From Dromaius novaehollandiae (Eukaryota; Chordata; Aves; Casuariiformes; Dromaiidae): 64,000 nt of DNA. Where the stretch lies: contig NC_088099.1 of NCBI RefSeq assembly GCF_036370855.1, positions 144,105,017 through 144,169,016 of the forward strand, read 5' to 3'. How positions within the stretch are numbered: the first letter of the stretch is position 1; every line of letters starts with the position of its first letter. Below the pieces are notes generated by a model. That model was not told where the DNA came from and ran no database searches. It saw only the letters and a list, made by a program, of their open reading frames with translations. Positions 23,846 to 37,059 of this stretch are shown in pieces. A program made the position numbers and the translations under genes.

Positions 23846-26029
23846 TCAATATCTAGCTTATAGCATCTCACAGATGTTTAAATATGTGATTCTTGTCTTA
23901 ATGACAATTAAAATGAAGCTTTTTAAAAATCTTTTCAATGGAATTTATTTATTGCTTGCTTTAAGCTACAGTAAATGTTTTAAAAATATATTACAGTGGG
24001 CCACTAAGTACATATGAAAAGGAAATGCTACTACCTATGTAAATGATAATACCACAAAGCAATATATTAGTTGAGTCTGAATGTAGTATCAGAACAATTA
24101 ACCTGATTTTCTTCACTTAGCCCACGTAATGCAAGTCAATACAGAAGTAATTTCTAAATTAAGCCCCCCCAATATTTTTTTGTCTTTACTTGAAAATGTT
24201 AGGTGATAGAGAGCCTACTATATCTCTAAATAAGCTCTTCTAGTACCCTTGTTGTTTTGAACTTATAGCTTATACCTAGTCTGACTTTGCTTCAGCACCG
24301 AGGTATTGGATCATCTTAATATACTTTTCTAGATTTAAAGAATTATCCACTGCTAGAAATCATCCTTTCTTTATTTTTAGATCTAATTAAGAAGATTCAT
24401 TCACTTATTTATTTTATTTTTGCTTTTGAACTAAGTAAGCTGATCCTTTGCAGAAAAAACCTCAATCTGTCTCTCAGACCCTGAATGTTTGCAGTGAGCT
24501 GGGTTCCCCCCCCCACACACACACTGTCCCTCAAAATTTTTTTTTTTTCCCTATGCTTGATATTCTTGATTTTGTGACTTACTGTGTGCATTCTTAGATG
24601 AGACTTAGCACTGGGCTGTGTTTAAGATAGAAACAATGTGGTAAGTAAGATGCCTTGAAAGTGTTATGTGTTAGCTTCATCAACCAACATAATATCATTA
24701 AAGAAGGGATCAGTTCAAAACTTAATATATCTGCCAGGTATGTTTAATGCATTAATTAAATTATCAATACTTTTTTTCCCCATACTCATTTGTACTCTAA
24801 GTCTTTGCATTATTCTTGTCTAGGGTTAGACTGGTAGCTCTTCAACTGGAAGACTGAAAAGAGGAGTTTATATGGAATGTGCTCTGAGGGGATGGTTGTG
24901 GGGAAGTATTCTGGGGTAAACTAGTGAATAAAGGTATGTGAATATATAGTTTTGGCTTAGGAAGAATGGTAAGTCACTACAGAGAAGACACTCTGTGGGG
25001 AAAACAGCAGAATTATTAAATATTTGCATTTCCCTAATATTTTGGAACTTTCCAAGTATTCAAGGTCTATTTGAAAGCTAATTTAATGGTTTGGAGAACT
25101 ACTGGATTGGAGATTAGAGATTTTATCATTCTTAGGTATAAAGTAACTAATTGTACATTTTAGAGATGTTGAATAGTTTCTATTACAGGGTAAGCTGATG
25201 TTGTGAAGAAATTCTCAGGTAGAAAGGTATATTATCAAATGTATGCATTCAGGTTTTTGAGTAACTTGATAACCTCATAAGGATGCCATTACAGATACTA
25301 GCATTAGGGGATGCTAGTAGCTGCAACACAGCATAAGTACAGCATGTCATAGCATTGACTCCTATAGCCATCATTACATTGTACCTTTACTAAATACCAA
25401 TGTTATGTCTCTAATATAAAGGAAACAAAGGCAGAGCTTTAAATGCATCCTTGAAATTGGTGGGAGAACTGCCACAGATGATGAGATGATTTAGCTCACA
25501 ATTCTGATGTGCAGTACTGCAGTCTGGCCCAGAAAGACTTGGGGAGAAATCCATGTGCTGAAAACCTCAGCAATAATTCTTCAAGTATTTCTGAAACAGG
25601 TGCCCCTTTGAATAAGAAGTGGTATGGCAACTCAATTGAAGTCAGTTGCTGATAAATGACCTTTCACTTTGGAAAAATTTCTGATGTCTAGTATGAGAGA
25701 GAAGTGTATTTATCTAAAGAGTTTGCTTTTGCTAAATCAGAATAATTCAGGGAGGATGTGGGTGATGAATTGGTTTGGTGTAGGAGTTGCTTGTTTTAAA
25801 GGGTAATATCTTTGACATCTATAATGTTCATCCAAAAGGAAGTAACTTGAGAGAGAAAAAAATCATTTGAATTGTATTTCACAATTTTAGACATTTTGTT
25901 CCTGTTTTGGGATGTTAGAACTTTTTTCTTCTAAATTCATATCACAAATCTTTCTTGAATCATATGTTTCCTATTCAGTTAGGTCTATCACAGATGTAAC
26001 GCTACGCTCTTGTTCGATAAAGTTCTTTG

Positions 26030-26043
26030 CTGCCATCTACTGA
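26030..26043 (-). promoter_or_regulatory. CTCF-like motif
   Basis: The minus-strand reading TCAGTAGATGGCAG fits 13 of 14 positions of the CTCF core CCASYAGRKGGCRS. It lies between FBXO43 and RGS22. Occupancy is not shown by sequence. Confidence 0.45.
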
Positions 26044-26465
26044 TATACTGAAGGGAAAAGATGAGTAAGTCAGATTGACTTCTGTGGATAATGACTCTCT
26101 GCAAAAATTATATATTTGGGGGGGGGGATAAAAATTTTTTTAAGCCTTGACATCAGGGAGAAATGAAATGCTGATCCACTCAATGTTTGGCTAATGGAAA
26201 ACATTTAATAGACTACAAGCGCTGTTACAGTTATCTAATAGCCTCTAATGGTTTGGGTGAAGGGAATCAATGATTTCAACATGTCTGATCACTCTTTATT
26301 GACAAAAATGAAAGTCTTCAGGCTAGGGTAGCTCGACTAGGTAGCTAGACTGATAGCAGGAGAAGAAAGATGCAAAAGTGGCCCTGAGATAGAACCAGTA
26401 TAATGGCAAAAGTCTAGAGTTTTCTCAAATATTCTGTTTACGATTATTCTCAAGCTCTAAGATTT

Positions 26466-26501
26466 CTCTTAATAGTGACAATAGATTGTCACTATTAAGA
26501 G
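26466..26501. repeat. Perfect 16-bp inverted repeat with 4-nt loop
   Basis: CTCTTAATAGTGACAA at 26466-26481 pairs fully with 26486-26501 across the loop TAGA. Three more outer pairs are possible, including one G-T. No known element was recognised around it. Confidence 0.95.
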
Positions 26502-27199
26502 GAAAGGGAGTAGTGACTTGTCTTTCACTCTGGAACATGGGGATAATGAGGTTAAAATTAATACTCAAGAAAATATTATGCTTATTTACTATTGACAGAC
26601 ATTTTGATATCTCCAATTCTGTTTTACACTTCATTTATTTCCCACTCAGACAGGCATGACTTATAGTGGGAGGAGCAATATTGCCTATAAAGGATGCCCA
26701 AGGAATGTGTTTAGATTTACGAAAGTGATGGTTTGAGCCAGAGCTATGAGTTTAAATTCTAAAATGAATTCTTAGAAATAACCTTTGTCTGTTGACAGAC
26801 CTTTCTGCAACAATCACTTCATAAATCTGTTGTTGTGGAGCAGCAATCATAAACCTCAAGTGGTTTGTGGGAGGGAAATTGAAATGACTTAAAATTCTCT
26901 GATTAACCTTTCCTTGGTGACAGGTATAGAAGAGCTTGGAGAGGTGGGCAAGGTTAAGTGTTTCAAATCATTTACAGCATGGAGACTCTTAGTATATCTG
27001 TTCTATCACTAGCTATCTAAAATGATAACAAATTCTGTTCCTTAAATTTACTTAAGGAGCTCACCCACATGTGTCAAGTCATTTTTTTTTTTCTATTCCA
27101 GTTATTTGCTATTCACTAGTGCCCTTCAGGCAGTTCAGGCCATTAAGGTTAACTTTGATACAAGAAGTAATTTCTTTTCTTAGGCATACGAAGAAAGTA

Positions 27200-28070
27200 C
27201 AGAAACTTCAGATAAGAAAGGAATTCCTGGTTCATGCAGCCTAGTACCAAGCTCTCACAGCAGCTCATCAAGCTCTGCCTTAAAACTGGGTAGAATTCCT
27301 CTGTCATTACCTTTGCATTGGAAATCTGTTCCAGATTGCTCTGCCAGTCAGAGCATTTCAAACTTAACAGGTCACTTTTTCCAGCATTGTTATCTAAGCA
27401 GTTCTCTTCTATAAAACTGCTCCTCACCTTTAGACTTCTTTCCCAGAATTATGATTGTTCAGCATAAATATCCTCTCACTCTTTATTTCATTGACAGAAC
27501 AAGCTGAACTTAACTTTCTCTCTTAGATTCAACTTCTCTTACTTCTTAATGGCTCTCCACTATTTCCATTTGAATGTATTCTCTGAATCTGTGCAGCCAG
27601 TATTCCAGGTAAAACCTCCTCAGGATCTCGAATGATATTAGTGCTTTCCTTTCTCTTCTGGAAATACTTTGACTAATGCATTCTAAGATTAGCATTTGTC
27701 TCATACGTGGCCTTTACATATTTGTAGTATAGTATTCAGTGTAGTACTTTCACATGCTTGTCTCTCAAATTTTGAAAATATAAGATCCCAGTTTCTCCTG
27801 TAAATTGTTGTTGATCCTGAAGGGCATGATCCTGAAGTGCAGGACCACTTTGTGCTACTAACTAGTGGCACAAAGTGCTGCTAACCTTCTGGCTCTTTTC
27901 TTTCCCCACTTCAGTCTTGTAGTGACTTAGTGTTTTCTGCAAATAAACCAGCCCTCCTCTGTCTGGAATCTTCACTAAATTACCATTTTGTCAAATTCAT
28001 TAATAAAATGGTACATTAGCCTTGAGACTGATTTTTCAGGAACTCCAGTAGGACTTTTTTATTTTTAGCT
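27200..28070 (-). mobile_element. Old, degenerate CR1-type LINE fragment
   Basis: On the plus strand several phrases occur in the order of antisense CR1: a 'gccagtattccaggt' block near 27597, a 'cctgaagtgcagga' block near 27831, 'ttctgcaaataaaccagcc' near 27936, and 'ttcattaataaaatgg' then 'gactgatttttcaggaactc' near 27997-28043. Divergence is heavy, so the edges are approximate and this call is weaker than for the other two CR1 copies. Confidence 0.5.
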
Positions 28071-28854
28071 CAATTGTTCAGTGTTTTCATGTATTCAGTC
28101 TTATGCATAGTAGGTCATAGTTTTATATTATCACTGAGCAAGTATAACTTGGACCTGTTACTGAATGTGGTAGTCCTGCTCTCAATTTTGTGTTCTTGAC
28201 CTACCCATTTGTTCTGGTACTGGCACTTTTATGACCTCATCATAAGCAAATCTGCTGACTTAATTTGCTGCTGATTTAGTTCCCTAAACCAAATAACCAT
28301 GAAGTCAGAGCAAACACTAATATCAGCACAAGGGAAGCAGCAGGAATATGCAGCTGGGGTTGTGGAGCATTACTGTTTTCAGCAGTAGCTTATAGTTGGA
28401 TTGGCTTGGCCATACTGTAAAGCTGCATGTTTCCCTGTTACAGGCATGTTAATAATAGCTCGCGTTTGTGGGAGGTTTGAAATAATTCATTAAGAAAAAT
28501 CAAATGACTCAAACTGTAGTCTGTTATCTTTAATGGAGTCACTAGTTATAAAAGCATAGGATAGGCCATGGATGTAATAAATGCTCGTGTTCTCATTTGG
28601 AAAGGCTTAGAGGATAGAAACCAATGAAAAGCTGAGTTTTGTTGGTAAATTCTTCAATGATTTTAGCTGACAGTGGGAGAAGAGCTGGTGCAGAAATACA
28701 TTTATCCAACTTTAATTATTTGTGCAGTCTTTCCTCTCTCTTTTCTATCAAGCTACATCAAAATTCTATTTGAGTGAAAATTGTCATCAATGTATCTTAT
28801 AGGATTTTTGATGCAAAACATCTAGCAGATTGTGCTATCACATGCCAGATGCTG

Positions 28855-28868
28855 CCCCCCCCCCCCCC
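28855..28868. repeat. C14 homopolymer
   Basis: Fourteen C in a row. Similar runs lie at 29255-29266 (12 C) and 28996-29009 (interrupted). Confidence 0.95.
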
Positions 28869-30481
28869 AATTTGCTTCCTGGGAGCTGTGTTTATTCTTA
28901 TTTAAACAAAAACAAAGCTTGTTTCTGCATTCTGTGACTTCCTGAGCTCTGGTTGGTTGTATTAAATCTTTTTTATAACGAGTACTTCATTTCCACCCCC
29001 CACCCCCCCAAACTTCAGCAAGTCTCTGTATACTGCTGGAACCTGCCCAAACTTGTAAGAAGCCTTTTCAAGGTCTCATTGAGTTGGGTGCTAATGGATG
29101 AGTAGTAAAGAAACCAACTATTCAACTTAAAATGTGGATGGCATGGAGTTCTGAATGAACTCAAAGATTACTGTTGAATGCTAGAAGCTTCATATAAAAA
29201 TAGATCTCTACCTTAGAAACTGGAGTTCACATATTAAAAGCCTCTCACACACTTCCCCCCCCCCCCAAGTTCTAAAACTTATTCTGAAAACAGTTGTGCA
29301 AGGGTTGCTAAATTGTTTTGTGTTAATTCTGTAGGCACCTTCCAACTCCAAATAATGAAATGTGGAAAGTTTGCCTATATTCCAGGTGCTCTTCTTCAGG
29401 CCTGTATTATGTATATGAGCTTATGGAAAATCCATTTCCATAAGCTGTTTAAGCTTAAATACTGTGGTGACTGGAAGCAGCTGAAGTGCTAGAGGTGTAT
29501 AGTAACTTCAGGCAGAAGAGGGACAGCTAGCTGGGAAGTAATAGTGTCCTAGATAACTGTAATTAGACTTGCTAACAGTCATTGTTTGGAGTGTCCATGG
29601 TGCTTGTAGAATTGGACAACAGCTGTTCATGGGTTTTGCATTTTAACGAAATTGCTCATCATTCCAAAGTGCTTCAGTTGCCTAAATGGAGGCATCCTAA
29701 CTCATTCACTTAGTGCATGATAAAGTTCTCTAAGTACTGAAGAGTGCAAAACAGATTATTTAGGGCCTAAAGATCACCTAGAAACGTTTCACTTTGACAG
29801 GACTAATTAGCTCAACGCTTAGCTTATTGATGCATCCCAATGACCTATGTATGAGGTTTTCCTCTGAGATGAATCCAGTGCATGTTCCTGGTGTATGCTT
29901 TAGTAGATTAGATGTCACACAGATTAAAAGCAAAGATGTTGCTACTGGCACAAGCACAAAGTTTGATTGTGTTGAGAATATCCTCCTATCTTTGGAAAAA
30001 TTTTGTGCACGAAGAAAGCACTCCCACAAAACATGAGAAATTCAGGTTCAATTTCCCTTCATCCTTTCCTTGGTCTGCACTCTGTCATGGAGAACAAAAG
30101 CTATTACATGATGCAGTTATTTCCCAGCCTTGCTGTTGAAATTCTTTTTCTCAAGAAGTAACTCAAGACTCTGATCCAAAGAAGGGCAGTAAGAACAAGC
30201 ATGGTTTTTTGGGAAGGTCAAGATAAGGGTCCTGCTTTCTGTTCCAGGCAGAAATGGTCAGTAGCACATTGCTAAAATTCCTGTTCTGGACCCCTTTCTT
30301 TAGAGTTTAATCATCCTAGAATAGTTTTGGGATACTCTCATGCAATAGGGAATGGATAAAAAACAAACAAATTAATTCCAATCAACTAATTTAAATGTGA
30401 GCATATCTTAAGGGTCAAACTGCTTTTTTTCCCCTCATTGAAAATAGACTTTGACTATGCAAACACTGTGCTGACACCTTA

Positions 30482-30495
30482 TCACAAGGGGGCAC
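30482..30495 (+). promoter_or_regulatory. CTCF-like motif
   Basis: TCACAAGGGGGCAC fits 12 of 14 positions of CCASYAGRKGGCRS on the plus strand. It points away from the minus-strand motif at 26030-26043. Confidence 0.4.
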
Positions 30496-30963
30496 CAAAG
30501 ATTTTTCATACAGAATAGAGCAAGCATTTAATGCTTTAAGTTGTTTTTCTTCCCTTAGTTCTTACACACTAACTCAATGGTACAAATGTAAAATGTTTTG
30601 AATAGCTTAAAGCAAGGGTGGCCATAATTCCTGCCCCCAAGAGCTGCATACCAGAATCCTCAAATAGCTGAGAGAAAAGTGGCATCCTGGGAAGCAGTTC
30701 AGATGATATTACTTCTCCAGGACTCCTTTGCAGGGTGAAGCTGTGCTGGGCACACAGCCAGGTCCAATAGCAACCTAGCAAGATTTGTCTGAACAGTCCC
30801 TGTTGGCTCAGTTCCTCTCTTGGCCATGGCTTTTGATTATCCAGCAATCTTCATGCCATCCTGGCACTGATCCTAGTAGCAAAATGTAGCCCTTTCATGG
30901 AAGTGTCACAGTTGAAATACCTGAGAATTGATAGTGTTTCAAGATCTGCAGATTCTGAGCTTA

Positions 30964-30967
<4 letters not shown>

Positions 30968-31012
<45 letters not shown>
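30968..31012. repeat. A45 homopolymer
   Basis: Forty-five consecutive A. No source gene or flanking target-site duplication was recognised, so it may be a retroposed tail or a simple expansion. Confidence 0.95.
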
Positions 31013-31015
<3 letters not shown>

Positions 31016-34000
31016 TTACCAAATACATTCTCTGTATTTGGGAACCCTGGTAAAAGTATATTGAATTGTATGGGTAATCTACAAGTGTCTCCTCAATCTA
31101 TCATAAAGTGACCATAAGAAAAATAACTCTTTCATTGTATGCATGTTGTCCATATTTATTTGATGTTCTGATGGTTTTAGTGAACAAGAGGGGGAGCATT
31201 TAAGTTTTTATTTTTAAACAAAATTGGAAAGGGGCTAAATAGTCTCACGACTTTAAAGATCAGAATGCTAACTTTTTTTAGTTTTACTCTGTCAGAAGAT
31301 GACTGGGGTGAGAATTTGGGAATTTAGTATGTTCTTTATTCATTAACTAGATATCTCTGGAGTACAGGAGAGGAAACTAGACTAGCTGGGAAACTAGACT
31401 ACTTCACAAAATAAGAAAGGCGTGATTTTTATATGCATTTCTTAAGCATTATTGAACACCTAAGTAGCCCCTATTAGTTATTCTTATACCATTCTTCACA
31501 GTCACTGTGTTGGCACTGCTGTATTCTGGAAGCTGATCTACATGACATAGCTTTTTCTTCTTTCCTCCTGAATTTTGTTCTTTCAGGTGGTTCAGCCTCC
31601 CAGTCTGCTTCATCATATAGGTACAAAAGCAACTACAGCAGCAGAACACAAGAAGGTGGGAGGTGCTGTATCAACCAATAGGGCTGTGCATGTGAATCCA
31701 CAGGCTGGATGTGTCAGTAATCTCCCATGTGGATAATTTACCTCTCAGCTAGGCAATCTTCAGCTTGGGGACTGTTGCTGACCTCCATTTGACTGTAACA
31801 GCAAAACTTGAAAGACAGGCATGCTTGTCGTTGGGTACATGTTATTGGCATATGTTATTCCTATCCCTTGCAGCTTCTTCATATGCCTTTTGTTTGCCCC
31901 TTAGTTGGCTAGAACACCTATTAGGCCAAGATCAATGAACTTCCCCTGGCTTTGGGGAAAACTACAAGAAACACATAAAGTCACAAAACTTGCCAGTGCA
32001 ACTAAGAGTAAGAAGCAGTGGTGAACAGGTAAAGCTTAAACCTGTATTGCCAAAATGTTTGTATTACAAAAATATGACTCCAGTTTATCTCCATGAAACA
32101 GAAGACAGTGACAATGCAAATTTTTGTGCATAGTGCTAAAATTTCTGATATGTCTCTTGTTAGCAAAACTGCTTGTGAGAAATAATCAGTTTATTATGAT
32201 CTATATATCTTCTGCTTCATTTGAAAGCTATGGTACTTTAACTGTAGCAGGACTGCTAGTGATAAACTTCATCTACATTGCTGTAGAAGTTATGCACCAA
32301 GTCAATCTTTATCTTGTACATGGTTTGAGTAGTTGTATGTTGTCTTCCCAGAATGACTCTAACACACTTCTCCAAACTGCCACAATCTTTCTGAATAGCT
32401 ATTTTTTTAATCAAGTATTAATGTTCCCTTCCAGAATTAGAAAACATGCTGTGTCATTTCCTTAGAATTCTAGCAGTTACCTCTTATCTTGAGACACCAA
32501 TACCAATTTCTGAAGGAATCAGAAGACTGCAGGAAACAGTATTAATTAGGAGTACAAATGTATATCGGAAATTGCTAGGTGGTCCTACCAAATTTCAGTT
32601 CACTTTTTAGATATGCCTTTGTCTTCTCTTCATTATCTTTTCAAAGAGCCATCCTAAGCAAAGGGAAATCAACCTTTAAATCAAGCCTTAGACTTGATGA
32701 GATTCTTTTATCTTGCACTGTTAGAATAAGATTCTTATAGGAACCCTTAGGCCATGGAGTGACAAGGACAAGCTAGGGCATATTCTCCTAGTGATTATCT
32801 AAACACCTGTGTACAGGTCAAGGCTGCCTTGATTCACCTTCTGTCTCTTTCACTAATGAAAGGTTTCTACTGACAATAGACCAAAGCTGCATTGCATCTC
32901 TTCTACTATCTAACACTTCCTATTTTATTTTTAAGCACTTTTGCTTTTTTTCTAGATTATTTTCAGAAATGTTTCCTTTCCTTTCAGAATCCTTTTCTGA
33001 GTGCTCATATTTCTTACAACTGCTTCTTGTTGCGTTAATCTTGTGCCTGCATTAATTTTCTCTTACTGCAATTGAACAATATTAAATTGTGCTAAGTACT
33101 AGTACTGTAATATCCAATGCTCAGAGGCCATGCCACCACAATATGTGGCTTCTGCAGTTTTACTAACAAATGGAATAATTAAAATATTTAAAGATCTATC
33201 TGAGGATCAGTACATACTTTCTCCACCAGTAATCCTCAGGATCTGATTCCCATTTTTGCAAACTGTTCTGCAGTCAATATTTAAGTAGGTCTCCTAGCAC
33301 CTATTTTCCAATTGAGATCACTGCTTTCTGACACCAAAACTAAAATGTATAGGGTGATCATCCAAGGAAAGAATAGTTCTTCACATTTAACTAGGGGCAG
33401 ATTTTTTTATTAAAGGTATTTAATATAGATGGACACTTCATATGGTATCTGAGACACAGAATTTCTTTTGAGATCAATGGGAATTAGGTTGTAGCTGACT
33501 TTGGAAATCACTGTAGATACCTTTCTGCCTTTTAGGCTCCTTATGTGCCTTTAAAAAAAAATCAAGAATTTTCTATTTTTTGAATAAGTTAATTTTAGGG
33601 ACATCCATGATTTCACCATGATCGTTGCCAGGAATCAAACACAGCATAGCACCAAAAAGCACAAGCACATGTTAAGATTTAATGAAGCAATGTGGGTGGG
33701 GTTTTTGGTTTTGTTTGTGTGTTTGTTTGTTTTGTTTTTTCCTTCACTTGAGCAAGCTGTAAGGAGGAGACTTGTTCATGTGGCAAGCTGGCATATCCTA
33801 TAAGCATATCTGAGTGCAGAATTTTTGGCAGTTTTGATCTGATTTGCCTGGGTTGTATTTTGAAATGCTGCTCCTGGTAAATGTTTGAGTGCCTAACAAT
33901 ACCTTTTAAGTTTTCAAAAAGTGGAGAAAGAAGAGTCAATAAGAAATAGCAACTAAAAGTTCACCTCCCCAAATGATCCTTCAGTAATGAACAGAGGAGG

Positions 34001-34479
34001 GAGATGCCCGCACTGATGAGGAACAACTTTGTTATCCCCTTGTTCTTCTTCCCTTGCAGATCTCTTCTGGTGTTAGATTTCTGTGAACTTCTGCTAGATA
34101 CCCCTTTTCTCAAAATGCTCATAATTTAAAAACTACTTCTAGTCTTTTTGCTTTCTTCTCTCTGGAATTTTCACTTACTATTTGTTCAACTTGTTCTGCA
34201 TCCTGTCTTGCCATTCATCTTTTCTATGGGATCTGATCCTCTTTGGGATTCTGATACCCCTTGGGGCATGATCATAGCTTCAACTATACTTATGAAACAT
34301 TCTGCTACATTTTCAGTTCTGTTAACCATGGTAATCATCAAAATGAAAATGCGTGGAATATGGAAAGAGAAAAATGTGAGAGGAGGAGAACGAGCTACTC
34401 TTTATCTCAGCTCCACCAACTGGAGCTGGCGATTTAAACTGGCAATAGAAAATGAGTAGTGAAAGGTTGTGTTTCTCCG

Positions 34480-34480
<1 letters not shown>

Positions 34481-34549
<69 letters not shown>
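34481..34549. repeat. (AC)n microsatellite
   Basis: About 34 uninterrupted AC units. It produces an artefactual Cys-Val repeat frame on the minus strand (34322-34555). Confidence 0.98.
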
Positions 34550-34551
<2 letters not shown>

Positions 34552-35769
34552 TCAATCCAAATGTGTATCAGTAATTAAGATAAAGAGAAATGACAGCAAC
34601 AACCAACCCCTAATCATGAGTACAGTGCATACTTCCTGATGAGATTCATCCAACATAAAATCTTTGAAGCACACTACAGAGAGAACAAAGACCTAAGAAA
34701 TATATACCAAAATGTACCAGAGGACAGCAGGGAGAGCAAAAGGAGTTTTGTTTTTTTATTGACTCATTTCCTCATCTGATCCAAACTTCATTTGTATCTA
34801 AGCTGACTTGTAGCTTCCCCTTTTTATTTTTAAACAGGTGCATTTGTCATGTTTTTGTTGTTGTTTGTTCTTCAAAAATTATAAGCAACTAGGAAAGTTT
34901 AGGAAAATGCTATACACCAAAGATTATTTCTAAACCTACACCACAAAGAAAGGAGGAATGGGAGGACAGCACTGGAACACTCCTGAATATTAATTTATAA
35001 GACACTTATAAAAGCATATTAAATAGTTTTGTTGAGGCCAGCATGAATAAATAAAATGCAGTGCAATTCTGCTACCTGTTTGGAAGATTTCACTTTGTTT
35101 TATGGACTGTCTTGTTATATGTATTTGTCTTGTGTATGTATGTGTGTGCATATATATACATATTTGTATAAAAGATAAACCTATTTGAAGTATTTCATAA
35201 TCATAATAGAACATGTCCTGATACATGGCACTAATGATGCATTCAAATGTATGCTGTTCAGTGTTGATGTCTGCTTTGTCATGTTTCTTGAATAGAAACT
35301 ACATGGAGAGCTTCACTTACAAGTGATTAACCAATTTTTCATTAGAATTCTGTCCACTCTAATTACATCGCCTATACTTCACTTCGTGAGACTAAAACTT
35401 TATATTTTGTTCTTTGCTCTGTTGAATACTCTTTTAAAGTGTATCAGACTCTTGGCTGAAATGCATATCTTGGCTATGACGGTATTCAGTGTATTTCTTA
35501 CGTCTTTGGAGATGCTGTTCTTTCCTTAAACGAAGGGGGGCGGGGGGAAGGCTAATCTGACAGCTAAGAATATTCTGCCAAGATAATTAGAGGTATTTCT
35601 GGTAATTCTGGTATTTGGTAATTAGAGTAGTGATTCTGGTATTTGGGTGGCCACCCCCATGGGTGGGAATGAACATCTGGATCAAAGGGTACAAAATACC
35701 ACATTTTTTCAGCAAATAAATCTTTCCCCTGCCCCTTTGATATCTGATTTGCTGTTTCCTTGTTTTTTG

Positions 35770-35798
35770 TTTTTTTTTTTTTTTTTTTTTTTTTTTTT
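35770..35798. repeat. T29 homopolymer
   Basis: A 29-T run preceded by TTTTTTG, which creates artefactual poly-Phe and poly-Lys frames on the two strands. Confidence 0.95.
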
Positions 35799-37059
35799 GA
35801 CAGTCCTCAGTTCCTGGACTCAGTTCCTGTATGCTGTAGTTCCCAAGCGTGTGCAATTTGCCATTTGTTTTTACTTGATCATGGACTCCACTAATGGCAT
35901 GTATGAATTAAAATCATCCTTTTTTCAAAACTGAAGAGTATGGGTGGAGATACTATATTGTTCTGTGTTATATGAAAGGGGTTTAGTTTTCTGTATAGTT
36001 TTCTGGGAATGGAAAGCTCTTGGTTCATTTCGGGCACTTCTGGAGTATAGCTGATGGATTAGGCCTCTCAAAGGAGCCCTTTGTGTAACTTGCGTACATA
36101 GTATCTTGTACAGCTTTTGTTCTCAGTGGTATTTATGTCAAACGACTGAAATCAGTGCAGTTCTGGAAATATGCAGAAATAGAACCTTTGAGGGAACTTT
36201 CATGCTCAAAAAACCTGAAAGTGGCTAAATAATTTAAGTAGTTCTAGGATCAGATGCCCATTAAGTAGTAAGTTTTCAGATCTCGGTTATGGAACACCAA
36301 AAATCCACCAGAATCCTTTTAGGGGAGTCTGAATTCCTTCTTTGGACACAGCTTTAGCTAAACGTGAGAAAGATGATTTTCTTTTTTGTCCTAGGGTACC
36401 CTCCCCAGCCAAGGGAGACACTAACATTCTGGGAGCAGGTTGTCTTCTGCTTCTCTTAGTATCCTTTCTTTGTTCACACAAGTTATTTGTGAACTTCTCC
36501 CTCACTGAAGGAAAGCGTAGCTGCCTTTGGGTTTCTGCCCAGTCAGGGCTCTGGCAGCAGCAGGGAGTGGGGAGCCCCAGGAATGGCTGTCACCAAGGCT
36601 GTAGCATGTGTTGCTGGTGCCTCACAATGGAGCTGTTCGTGCCTGCTGGGAAACAGCCCCGGTATTGCCTCAGCCTGGGCCATGCAAAGCTCCTCTCCCT
36701 CTCTCGACTGTAGTGGGAATTCTCCAGCGTAGCTAGGACTTACTGCGTCTCTCGTGACCGAGCCTTGCAGTCCACTCACAGATACAGAATTATTTGACGT
36801 ATGATACAAATCCATTCGTCATTAGTCATTTGATCTGAGTGTTTTAAAGCAAAATCCCGCACGGCTGAGGGGCTTAGCTGCTTTGGAGGAAAGTACAACG
36901 TTGTTTTGGGCTAAGAACTGCTTAGGCTGGTTGAGAAAAGAGTTTAAGCTCCTTTCTTGCTGCTTATTTCACCTTAGCAAAAATCCTTAAATTCCTAGGT
37001 CACAGACAGCTCTTTTGTGATCATGTTGTCAGTGTGCCTGATATGTGAGTCTGCTTCAA

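Larger units (their letters stand above)
23850..27180. other. Intergenic sequence downstream of FBXO43
   Basis: AT-rich and gene-free as far as I can tell. It includes a C9 run followed by a short CA run (24506-24523), a G10 run at 26118-26127, a CTCF-like motif at 26030-26043 and a perfect hairpin at 26466-26501, which are listed separately. Confidence 0.55.
28071..30960. other. Intergenic sequence, no gene recognised
   Basis: AT-rich with several C homopolymers (28855-28868, 28996-29009, 29255-29266), a 12-bp hairpin at 29418-29446 and a CTCF-like motif at 30482-30495. The overlapping frames at 29778-30139 and the minus frame at 30569-30847 are not recognisable proteins. Confidence 0.5.

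Noticed and set aside
30569-30847. Minus-strand 92-codon frame upstream of the A45 tract, as a retrocopy
   Set aside because: No match to a gene I know, no flanking duplication, and the strand is opposite to that expected from the A tail.
31180-31200. Third CTCF-like site (acaagagggggagc)
   Set aside because: At least four mismatches to the core consensus.
34322-34555. Cys-Val repeat protein on the minus strand
   Set aside because: Translation of the (AC)n microsatellite.
35587-35934. Poly-Lys and poly-Phe frames
   Set aside because: Produced by the T29 run at 35770-35798.
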